A stretch of 64,000 bases of DNA, from NCBI GenBank assembly GCA_031258195.1, contig JAIRNF010000039.1, positions 62,001 to 126,000 of the forward strand, in the 5' to 3' direction. A program made the position numbers and the translations under genes. This DNA is from Prevotellaceae bacterium (GTDB lineage Bacteria > Bacteroidota > Bacteroidia > Bacteroidales > UBA932). Positions 10,386 to 18,604 of this stretch are shown here, piece by piece (positions within the stretch are counted from its first letter, which is position 1; the number at the start of each line of letters is the position of its first letter). The notes beneath the pieces are model-generated. The model ran no database searches, was not told the origin of the DNA, and worked only from the letters and a program-made list of their open reading frames with translations.

Positions 10386-11834
10386 TTAATTTCTTCTCAA
10401 CCTCTCCTTTACTATTAAAACCAGCTCACGGTAGGCAAGCGGTTTTATAATAGCACAGAGCATGAATGTACAAAAGCTAAATATAGCAAGCGTTATTAGT
10501 ATTCGCAGCCAATCGGTAAATATTGGCAGCGCCATAGCCGATAAAACGGCTAAGGCTGCCGGAAGTCCGACGATTGCTATAGACAATAAAATTATACTCA
10601 GCTGCTGCCCGATAGAAAAATTGATTAGCCGCTTAGCGTACCACGCGTTAATGAAAAATCCTAGCCAGTAGTGGAAGATAAAACCTATCATCAATACTTT
10701 TATACCCCATACGATACCAACGATTATAATAGGAATAAAAAGCGCATATTTTACCAGCTCTGTTCTAAGAAAAAGGTCGGATCTTCCAAGAGCATTCATT
10801 ATATTTTGGTCGATATTGTGTAATGGTTGTACCATATACGCCAAACATAACGCCTGAAGATATGGTATAGCCGGAGCCCATTTTTCTCCCATCAGTAAAA
10901 TAATCAGTGGTTTTGCTACAATTATGATTGCGAACATAATAAAGAACGTACAGAGCGTAATAATGCCGAGTATTTTCTTAGCGGCGTTTTTTAGAGCGGC
11001 AGGGTCTGATTGCAGCCGAGAAAATACAGGATAGGCAACTTTAGCCGTTATATTGCTGATTGTACCTCCAACCATATTAGCATATTGATCGGCGGTAGAG
11101 TAGTATCCCACATCTTCTACCTTATAAAAACGACCAATTATGGCGTTATAAATGTTTTTAAAAATGGCGGCGATTAGATAGATTAAAACTAAATTTTTTC
11201 CAAATGAAAATAGCCTCAGAAACGTTTTTTTATCAAAGAACGTTCGGGGTATCCATTTATTATGAATCCAGAAAAGTATAGAACGTATGGTTTGCATTAA
11301 CAACGCTCTCCAAACAAGTGCCCAAACTCCCCGGCCCGAAAAAGCCAGGTATATGGCTACTACGCCGCTTATAGAGGCGGAGCATAAAGAAATAATAGCT
11401 TGCGATTTAAAATCAATACGCTTAACTAAGATCGTTTGCTGGATGCCGGTAAGCGATCCGATAATGAGCGTTAGCCCTAAAACGCGAAGGACTTTAACCA
11501 GAATAGGTTGTCCGAAAAAGTTTGCAATAGCGGGGGCTAAAAAATAGAATAGAACGTATAGTAGGATGCCGAACGCAACGTTGAAATGGAATACCGTACT
11601 ATAATCTTTTTCGTTGCCGTCTTGTTCTCTTACCAAAGCATGTCCTAATCCGCCCTCAATTAATACTTGTGCAATAGCAATGAAAATGGTAGTAAGACCA
11701 ATAATTCCGAATTCCGCGGGAGATAAAATTCGGGCTAAGATAATAATAACGATAACGGTTATCCCTTGGCTTCCGATATTATCTATAGAACTCCAAAAGA
11801 AACCTTTTACTGTTTTTTGTTTTAAACCACTCAT
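10386..11834 (-). CDS. Polysaccharide flippase (Wzx/MOP superfamily)
   Basis: 'KTVKGFFWSSIDNIGSQGITVIVIIILARILSPAEFGIIGL'; ~480 aa multi-TM; polysaccharide locus. Confidence 0.9.
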   Translation of the reverse strand: MSGLKQKTVKGFFWSSIDNIGSQGITVIVIIILARILSPAEFGIIGLTTIFIAIAQVLIEGGLGHALVREQDGNEKDYSTVFHFNVAFGILLYVLFYFLAPAIANFFGQPILVKVLRVLGLTLIIGSLTGIQQTILVKRIDFKSQAIISLCSASISGVVAIYLAFSGRGVWALVWRALLMQTIRSILFWIHNKWIPRTFFDKKTFLRLFSFGKNLVLIYLIAAIFKNIYNAIIGRFYKVEDVGYYSTADQYANMVGGTISNITAKVAYPVFSRLQSDPAALKNAAKKILGIITLCTFFIMFAIIIVAKPLIILLMGEKWAPAIPYLQALCLAYMVQPLHNIDQNIMNALGRSDLFLRTELVKYALFIPIIIVGIVWGIKVLMIGFIFHYWLGFFINAWYAKRLINFSIGQQLSIILLSIAIVGLPAALAVLSAMALPIFTDWLRILITLAIFSFCTFMLCAIIKPLAYRELVLIVKERLRRN

Positions 11835-11860
11835 CTAAGATGTATAATCCTTTACCGGCT

Positions 11861-12844
11861 CTATTTTATGCTCTCTTCGATCAGTAAATCTAATATTTCG
11901 CCAAACTCTTTACCCATCTCTTTTACCTGCTTTGGAACAAGACTATTTGCTGTCATTCCAGGAACGGTATTTACTTCTAAAAAGTACAGCATATCTTTTT
12001 CTTTATTGTAGATATAGTCAACCCTGACAATTCCCTTGCACCCAAGACGCTCGTATATGAGACAAGAACAATCTTCTACCCGTTTTGTTAGCTCGGGCGA
12101 TATACGGGCGGGGGTAATCTCATCAGACATGCCCGGCGTATATTTGGCTTCGTAGTCAAAGAACTCTTTTTTGCTGACAATTTCGGTTATAGGAAATACC
12201 AGTAGCTCGCTATTCGCACGCATTAAGCCACAGGTAAGCTCTACGCCCGATATAAATTCTTCTACAATTACATTTACGTCTTCTTTTAAAGCCTCATCAA
12301 TAGCCTTTTGCATATCGTTTACCGACTTTACTTTACTTATGCCAAAGCTGCTGCCTCCCTCGTTTGGCTTAACGAATAGTGGAAGTCCCAGCCGCCGTAT
12401 AGCTGTTTCGGCATTAATCTTATCGCCTTTACGGATAAGAATCGCCTTAGCCATGGCAACTGTTGTGTCAGACAAGTACTTTTTACATGCCCACTTATTG
12501 AATGTTAGCGAAGAAACCAGTACATCGCAAGTGGTATAAGGAATCTTTAGCATTTCGAAATAACCCTGCAGAAGACCGTCTTCTCCGGGTGTTCCGTGTA
12601 TAGCGACCAGGGCGCAATCGAACCGGACTTTAGCCTCGTTTTGCCCAAAGCTGAAATCATCCCTATTGATAGGGATATCGCTTTTACCCTGTTGTTTTAC
12701 AGTCCAACGCTCCTCCTCGATCAATACCCGGTAAACGTTATACCTGGCTTTATCTAAAGCGTTTTCTATAGTATCGGCGCTTTTAAGCGACACAACATGC
12801 TCCGATGAGTTTCCGCCCGTAACAACGGCAATATTTTTTTTCAT
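11861..12844 (-). CDS. ddl: D-alanine--D-alanine ligase
   Basis: 'VVTGGNSSEHVVSLKSA', 'ALVAIHGTPGEDGLLQGYFEMLKIPYT', 'FVKPNEGGSSFGISKV', 'EVNTVPGMTANSLVPKQ'. Confidence 0.95.
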   Translation of the reverse strand: MKKNIAVVTGGNSSEHVVSLKSADTIENALDKARYNVYRVLIEEERWTVKQQGKSDIPINRDDFSFGQNEAKVRFDCALVAIHGTPGEDGLLQGYFEMLKIPYTTCDVLVSSLTFNKWACKKYLSDTTVAMAKAILIRKGDKINAETAIRRLGLPLFVKPNEGGSSFGISKVKSVNDMQKAIDEALKEDVNVIVEEFISGVELTCGLMRANSELLVFPITEIVSKKEFFDYEAKYTPGMSDEITPARISPELTKRVEDCSCLIYERLGCKGIVRVDYIYNKEKDMLYFLEVNTVPGMTANSLVPKQVKEMGKEFGEILDLLIEESIK

Positions 12845-12982
12845 TTACAGAGTCGGAATTTTTTAAACTTCAAAAATACTTAATAATATTTTATCAAAAG
12901 GCTTTAGCTTGGGATAGTTTCCGATAATCATCCATTTTTCTACCTTTGTACCTGTTTGATAATGGAAATAATCAGTTAAGCT

Positions 12983-13972
12983 ATGGATATTGTACTAAGC
13001 GGTATTCGCCCAACCGGAGAACTTCATTTGGGCAACTATTTTGGAGCGCTAAGAAATTTTACCAAAATGCAGTACGAAAATCGTTGCTATTTTTTTATTG
13101 CCGATTTGCATTCACTTACAACACACCCAAAGCCTGACGATTTTCATGCTAACGTTAGCAATGTGTTAGCGGAGTATTTGGCGGCAGGCTTAGATCCGGA
13201 GGTGGCTACTATATTTGTTCAGAGCGATATACCTGAGGTTTCGGAGCTATATGTTATTCTGAATATGCTTGCTTATAAAGGAGAACTGGAACGTACTCCC
13301 TCATTTAAAGAAAAAGCTCGTAAGCATGCCGATAATATTAATGCGGGTTTGCTTACCTATCCGGTACTTATGGCATCGGATATTCTTATTCATCGCGCGG
13401 CGAAGGTTCCTGTTGGAAAGGATCAGGAGCAGCATCTGGAGTTTACCCGCTTGCTAGCTCGCAGGTTTAACAACATGTATGGAGCGGAGGTCTTTCCTGA
13501 ACCAACGGCGTATAATTTCGGAAACGACTTGGTAAAAGTACCGGGATTAGATGGTGGCGGAAAGATGGGAAAGAGTGAAGGAAACGGTATTTACCTTAGC
13601 GATGATGAAAAAACGATTCGTAAAAAAGTAATGAGGGCAGTAACAGATAGCGGTCCTACAGAGCCTAATAGCCCTATGCCGGAGCCTATACAAAATATCT
13701 TTACGTTGCTTGATATCGTTTCTACATCTGATACGGTTCAACATTTCCGTGATAAATACAACAGCTGCGAGATTCGCTATGGCGAGCTGAAAAAACAGCT
13801 CGCCGATGATATCTGTAAAGTCACCCTGCCTATACGGGAGCGCATTCTTGAGCTTACGGCGGATAAAGAATATTTGGGTAAGGTAGTTAGAGAAGGGTCC
13901 GTTAAAGCACGCGAGAGTGCCGCTGCTACTTTATATGAAGCGCGTAAGGCTGTTGGCTTTCGTCCATTTTAA
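12983..13972 (+). CDS. trpS: Tryptophanyl-tRNA synthetase
   Basis: 'VLSGIRPTGELHLGNYFGALRNF' HIGH-type motif, 'GGGKMGKSEGNGI' KMSKS-type motif. Confidence 0.96.
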   Translation: MDIVLSGIRPTGELHLGNYFGALRNFTKMQYENRCYFFIADLHSLTTHPKPDDFHANVSNVLAEYLAAGLDPEVATIFVQSDIPEVSELYVILNMLAYKGELERTPSFKEKARKHADNINAGLLTYPVLMASDILIHRAAKVPVGKDQEQHLEFTRLLARRFNNMYGAEVFPEPTAYNFGNDLVKVPGLDGGGKMGKSEGNGIYLSDDEKTIRKKVMRAVTDSGPTEPNSPMPEPIQNIFTLLDIVSTSDTVQHFRDKYNSCEIRYGELKKQLADDICKVTLPIRERILELTADKEYLGKVVREGSVKARESAAATLYEARKAVGFRPF

Positions 13973-14004
13973 CACTATTTTTTAATAACAAATAATCAAA
14001 AACT

Positions 14005-14379
14005 ATGAGAACATTAAAAACTTTAGCCTTGGTAATAGCGGCGTCGCTTTTACTTTTCGCTTGCGGTGGAAGTTCGCCGGAATCTGTAGTATCAAAATAT
14101 TTGGATGCTGTTAAAGCTGTTGATTTAAAAGCGGCAAAAGAGTGTCTTAGTAAACCATTGGCGGTAGAGTTCGAGGAAATGACTCGTGATTTTAGCGAGG
14201 ATGAAATTAAAGAGCTAAAAGAGGAAAATGCGAACATGAATGTTAAAGTTGTTCGTTCGGAAATTGACGGAGAAACAGCTGTTGTTTATCTCGAAGAAGC
14301 GCATAGCGATCATTCTCACGAACGGAAAATTCCGCTGATAAAGGAAGACGGGCAATGGAAAATGAATATCATCTATTAA
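14005..14379 (+). CDS. Small lipoprotein, tandem paralog 1 (DUF4878-like)
   Basis: Signal peptide with lipobox 'LLLFACGGSSPESVVSKYLDAV'; ends 'LIKEDGQWKMN'. Confidence 0.75.
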   Translation: MRTLKTLALVIAASLLLFACGGSSPESVVSKYLDAVKAVDLKAAKECLSKPLAVEFEEMTRDFSEDEIKELKEENANMNVKVVRSEIDGETAVVYLEEAHSDHSHERKIPLIKEDGQWKMNIIY

Positions 14380-14388
14380 TAGTGTACT

Positions 14389-14781
14389 ATGAAGATTATT
14401 AAAGTTTTTACAATTCTGGCTGTTGTAGCTTCTATCTTATCTTCATGCGGCGCGAGTAGTCCTGAAGCTATTGCCGGAAAAGTTTGTAAGGCGGCGCTTA
14501 ACGGAGATGTTGAGACAATGATTAAGCATGCTACTAAGCGCCAAGTTCCTAAGCTTGAGGAAGCAAAGGTATTTTTTGAAGCGAATAAAGCCGAAATGCA
14601 AAAGGAAAATAAAAAAAATAGTTCGCTTAAGCTTATCAAAATAGAATATGACGATGATAATACGGCTGTGGCTAAATTTGAGCGTACAATAAAAGACGAA
14701 GATGGGGACGAATCGTGCGAAATAGATGTTCTATTGATAAAAGAAGACGGTAGCCGGAAGGTTGAGCATGTAATACTTTAA
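14389..14781 (+). CDS. Small lipoprotein, tandem paralog 2 (DUF4878-like)
   Basis: 'ILSSCGASSPEAIAGKVCKAALNGDVETMIKHAT ... LIKEDGSRKVEHV'. Confidence 0.75.
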   Translation: MKIIKVFTILAVVASILSSCGASSPEAIAGKVCKAALNGDVETMIKHATKRQVPKLEEAKVFFEANKAEMQKENKKNSSLKLIKIEYDDDNTAVAKFERTIKDEDGDESCEIDVLLIKEDGSRKVEHVIL

Positions 14782-14828
14782 GGCTTCCAGAACCTAGAAT
14801 TGATTTTTAGATAATCGGATTAATCGTT

Positions 14829-14866
14829 AAAAATAGGCTGAGCCACCTCGGGCGCAGCCTATTTTT
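14829..14866 (+). terminator. Hairpin terminator candidate
   Basis: aaaaataggctg ... cagcctattttt inverted repeat followed by T-rich tract. Confidence 0.7.
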
Positions 14867-14991
14867 ATTTATAAGCTAATCTTTTGCGAATAAAGAAAAA
14901 ATAAATAGGCGAAACAGCCAATAGAAAGTGGATACTTTGAGATAAAAAACATACTTTTGCTACAAAATGATTTAACCCCTTATTTAACGAA

Positions 14992-15378
14992 GTGAAAATA
15001 GTTAGATTTTTTACGCTAGCATTATGCGTAATGCTTATGCCGTCCGCGTGTGGCGGCGGAACGCCCGAATCTGTCGCCGAAAAATATTGCAAAGCGATTA
15101 TGTGTGCTGATGTAAAAACCGCGGTAAAGTATGCTACAGCATCTGAATCCGAAGATATTAACGAAATTTTATCAGATGCAGAAACCAGAGAATTTGTATT
15201 AAAAGCCTATGATGGTGCGAAGCTAAAGCTTGCCGCCTCTGAGATTGCGGAAGATAACGAATCTGCCGAGGTTGTCTTTGATGTTGAAACGGCTCCGGAC
15301 AGCGAAAAAGAAAATCTTCAAATGAGGGTTAGTCTAGTAAAAGAAGGCGGTAGCTGGAAGGTTAATAGGCTTAGATAA
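14992..15378 (+). CDS. Small lipoprotein, tandem paralog 3 (DUF4878-like)
   Basis: GTG start; 'LMPSACGGGTPESVAEKYCKAIMCADVKTAVKYAT ... LVKEGGSWKVNRL'. Confidence 0.75.
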   Translation: MKIVRFFTLALCVMLMPSACGGGTPESVAEKYCKAIMCADVKTAVKYATASESEDINEILSDAETREFVLKAYDGAKLKLAASEIAEDNESAEVVFDVETAPDSEKENLQMRVSLVKEGGSWKVNRLR

Positions 15379-15422
15379 GAAATCCGTTTTATTTATTATA
15401 ACCATTCTAATTTTAAATTATC

Positions 15423-15809
15423 ATGAAAACATTAAAGAGTATTGTTATCGCACTATGTGCGGTGTGTATGTTAACCGCATGCGGCGGAGGTGGAAATCCC
15501 GAATCTGTCGCTTTAGACTTCCAGAAAGCCGTGATGAATGGCGATTTTGAAGAGGCCGTTAAGTATGCTACAGAAAATACGGCCCCAATGCTTAAACGAA
15601 TGGCATCAATGGGGGGAGCAGAAGAGATGAAAGGAGTAAAAGAAGAATTTAAAAATACAAAAGTTGCTGTTAAGAGTTCTGAAATTGACGAAGAAGCTGG
15701 TACTGCGATAGTTACACTGGAGCTAACAAATGCTGATGGAGATACTGATATTGCTAGATACGACCTGATTAAAGAAAATGGCAGCTGGAAAGTTATCTTT
15801 AAGAAGTAG
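15423..15809 (+). CDS. Small lipoprotein, tandem paralog 4 (DUF4878-like)
   Basis: 'MLTACGGGGNPESVALDFQKAVMNGDFEEAVKYAT ... LIKENGSWKVIFKK'. Confidence 0.75.
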   Translation: MKTLKSIVIALCAVCMLTACGGGGNPESVALDFQKAVMNGDFEEAVKYATENTAPMLKRMASMGGAEEMKGVKEEFKNTKVAVKSSEIDEEAGTAIVTLELTNADGDTDIARYDLIKENGSWKVIFKK

Positions 15810-15848
15810 TAGTAGAATTTCTGCTTAAGCAAATATCATATAGTAGCT

Positions 15849-16262
15849 ATGAAAATACTTAGAAACCTTGCTATCGCTGTTTTTACAACACTGATGTCAA
15901 CCGCTTGTGGTGGCGGAACGCCCGAATCTGTCGCCGAAAGCTATGTTGAAGCATTCCTAAATGCCGATTACAAAAAGGCCGCTAAGCTTGCAACCAAAGA
16001 GTATGCTGCCGAAATTTTAGAAGAGGTAAAAGATGTTCCTGCCGAAGTAATAAAGCAAGTAATAAAGCAGGTTGTAGAAGAAAGAAAAGCGGAGTATAAA
16101 GGTATTAAATATAAAATTATTGATACCGATATTGGTAAAAAAGGTGCTACCGTTCGATTTGAATTTACTTTAAATGGTGAAACAGACACGGGTAGAGTAG
16201 ATCTGGTAAAAGAAGGCGGTAGCTGGAAAGTCGAAGGCGAAAGCTTGTATCTAGCATTCTAA
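15849..16262 (+). CDS. Small lipoprotein, tandem paralog 5 (DUF4878-like)
   Basis: 'LMSTACGGGTPESVAESYVEAFLNADYKKAAKLAT ... LVKEGGSWKVEGE'. Confidence 0.75.
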   Translation: MKILRNLAIAVFTTLMSTACGGGTPESVAESYVEAFLNADYKKAAKLATKEYAAEILEEVKDVPAEVIKQVIKQVVEERKAEYKGIKYKIIDTDIGKKGATVRFEFTLNGETDTGRVDLVKEGGSWKVEGESLYLAF

Positions 16263-16333
16263 AAGAGCAATAAGTTGTAAATCAGCTGAGTTAATTATGT
16301 TGACTCGGCTTATTTATTACCATTATCCGTCAA

Positions 16334-16705
16334 ATGAAATTATTGAAAAACCTCCTTCTTCTTTTTCTCTTTACGGCTACCGCTTGTAGTAAAGATACTC
16401 CCGATACGGTGGTTACTAATTTTCAAGATGCCCTCGAAAAAATGGATCTCGAGAGAGCAAAAAGCTATATATCTAAAGATGCTATACCGATTTTTGATAT
16501 GCTGATAAAAATGGCAGATGAGAACGGCTCTGAGGATATAGAAGCTGGACAAGATATTACGTTTACAATTAAAAGTGTAGATATAAATGATGCTGAAGAT
16601 ATAGCGGCTGTTATCTCTCAAATGATAGATAATAGCGGCGGCGTAGTTGATGAAACAACGTTCTCTTTAGTAAAAGAAGAGGGCAAGTGGAAAATTATTT
16701 TTTAA
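16334..16705 (+). CDS. Small lipoprotein, tandem paralog 6 (DUF4878-like, divergent)
   Basis: 'FLFTATACSKDTPDTVVTNFQDALEKMDLERAKSYIS ... LVKEEGKWKIIF'. Confidence 0.75.
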   Translation: MKLLKNLLLLFLFTATACSKDTPDTVVTNFQDALEKMDLERAKSYISKDAIPIFDMLIKMADENGSEDIEAGQDITFTIKSVDINDAEDIAAVISQMIDNSGGVVDETTFSLVKEEGKWKIIF

Positions 16706-16715
16706 AGTATAAAAG

Positions 16716-17321
16716 TTGAAATATATATTCTGTTGTTTATTTGCTCTTCTACTTCTGGGCTGTAGTAATGGCAAGCAAGAGCAGCCATCCCCTGCCTATA
16801 CTTTGTCGGAAGAGGAGTTAAGCCATCTTCAATCTGGTGATATTATTTTTCGTATGGGTTATGGCGCTATGAGTCTTAGTATTGTTAGCATACTTAACGA
16901 TTCGATCAAGGTATCGCATTGTGGTATTGTAGTTAGAGGTAGCGCGGGATTAAAAATTGTTCATACCATTTCGCAAAGCCTTTCTGATGCGGACGGTATG
17001 CAGGAGTGTACGGTGGAAGAGTTTATTGCGGATAGTCGGGAAAACTCTATTGCTGCTGTACGGTTTAAGCATGCTGACAAGCAGCAGATAGCCGATAAAG
17101 CAATCTATTACCTAGACAAAAAAATACCATTTGATTCATACTTCGACTTAATCGATTCTTCAGCATTTTTCTGCTCTGAGCTGCCTATGAGAATACTTAA
17201 AGACGAGTTTAACTTTGATTTGTTGCAAGGCGGAGAGTCGCTTATGCAAAACTGTAAGTTTTCTACTTTTTTCGATCCGCAGTACTTCCAAGTAATAATC
17301 AATCACCATTTACGTAAATAA
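16716..17321 (+). CDS. Lipoprotein with YiiX/NlpC-P60-like cysteine hydrolase fold
   Basis: TTG start; lipobox 'LLLLGCSNGK'; 'LQSGDIIFRMGYGAMS', 'VSHCGIVV', 'FDSYFDLIDSSAFFCSEL' resemble YiiX family. Confidence 0.75.
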   Translation: MKYIFCCLFALLLLGCSNGKQEQPSPAYTLSEEELSHLQSGDIIFRMGYGAMSLSIVSILNDSIKVSHCGIVVRGSAGLKIVHTISQSLSDADGMQECTVEEFIADSRENSIAAVRFKHADKQQIADKAIYYLDKKIPFDSYFDLIDSSAFFCSELPMRILKDEFNFDLLQGGESLMQNCKFSTFFDPQYFQVIINHHLRK

Positions 17322-17334
17322 ACAGGCGAATAAA

Positions 17335-17368
17335 AAAGGTTTGAGCACAGGTTATTGCTCAAACCTTT
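17335..17368. terminator. Bidirectional hairpin terminator between convergent genes
   Basis: aaaggtttgagca ... tgctcaaaccttt perfect 13-bp arms. Confidence 0.8.
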
Positions 17369-17396
17369 ATAATTATAATAATTAATACGTGGCGCA

Positions 17397-18170
17397 TTAA
17401 CCTGATACTTGTACCGTGTATCCTAGTTCTCTGGCTCTATTGGCAATCTTTTCCAGCTCTTCTATGCTGACTTTTTGTAGGTTCGGGGCGGGTGTTTCTC
17501 TATCAATTGTATAAATCATTATTTCGCGAGGGTTAATTTCCCGCGCTACTTCGAGCCAGCGATCTACCTCAATCTTTTCCGTATTATCAACACGCTTGCC
17601 ATCCAGCTCTCCTTTAAGAAACATCGTTTGCAAGGTCATTTTGCCATTAAATTTCTTCATTCGTTTAACGACGGTTGCAACGCTATAGCTGCCTTGCGGC
17701 TTGTCAATTAGCTGAACGGTTTCATCGAAACCGGAATCTAGCTTAAGTATAGCTCTGTCAACCTTTAGCAATGCATTAAAAACTTTTTCTCTGCCCGACA
17801 TTGTAGCATTACTTAATACGCTTACATTCGCCGACGGCGCATACTTATCTCTAAGAGCAATGGTATCGTCTATAATCTCTGCAAAATCGGGGTGCATAGT
17901 AGGCTCTCCGTTTCCGGAAAATGTAATAGTATCGGGTAGCTCATTATTTACAGCCATTTCTTTTAGCTTTGCTTCTAATGTTACCTTTACATCTTCGCGT
18001 GAGTTAAATTCTTTTTTTTCGCCTTTTCTATTCCATCCGCACTCGCAGTAAATACAGTTAAAGTTGCAAAGCTTACTGTAGTCGGGCAATAGGTTTATGC
18101 CCAAAGATATTCCAAGTCTGCGGCTTTTTATAGGACCGAATACCACATCGTTAAAAAGAATAGTTGCCAT
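17397..18170 (-). CDS. Radical SAM protein
   Basis: 'CNFNCIYCECGW' CxxxCxxC cluster; 'TFSGNGEPTMHPDF' GGE-like motif. Confidence 0.9.
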   Translation of the reverse strand: MATILFNDVVFGPIKSRRLGISLGINLLPDYSKLCNFNCIYCECGWNRKGEKKEFNSREDVKVTLEAKLKEMAVNNELPDTITFSGNGEPTMHPDFAEIIDDTIALRDKYAPSANVSVLSNATMSGREKVFNALLKVDRAILKLDSGFDETVQLIDKPQGSYSVATVVKRMKKFNGKMTLQTMFLKGELDGKRVDNTEKIEVDRWLEVAREINPREIMIYTIDRETPAPNLQKVSIEELEKIANRARELGYTVQVSG

Positions 18171-18252
18171 ATTTCAAAGTTAAACGCGCATAATATTTAC
18201 CGCGCGAATCACAAATTTACTTGTTGAGGTACTCTTGATACTCATTAATTTT

Positions 18253-18567
18253 TTACTTTTGCTTATCCGTATTTTTTTCAGCTTCTTCAGCTTTAACGCT
18301 GATTTTCTCGAAAGCTTTTACCAGCTTATCTTTATCGGTTTTCTTTGTGTCGAAAGTAACGGTAACTTCTTTCGTCTCAACGTTGGCTTGTACATCTTTT
18401 ACGCCTTTTTCAAACGGAATATTCTTATTGATTTTATTTACGCAGTTTTGGCACGATATGTCGGTTTTAAATGTTACGGTTTCTATACCTTTTTTGTTTT
18501 GAGCAATAGCGCTAAAGCTAATGCCGATAAGAAGTATGAGTGCTGAAATAAATTTTATTGTTTTCAT
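18253..18567 (-). CDS. Heavy-metal-associated (HMA) domain protein, secreted
   Basis: Signal peptide, then 'VTFKTDISCQNCVNKINKNIPFEKGVKDVQANVETKEVTVTFD' (CxxC HMA fold). Confidence 0.88.
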   Translation of the reverse strand: MKTIKFISALILLIGISFSAIAQNKKGIETVTFKTDISCQNCVNKINKNIPFEKGVKDVQANVETKEVTVTFDTKKTDKDKLVKAFEKISVKAEEAEKNTDKQK

Positions 18568-18604
18568 AGCAAATAATTTTTTATGTCATTCAAAGATAAT
18601 GTTA

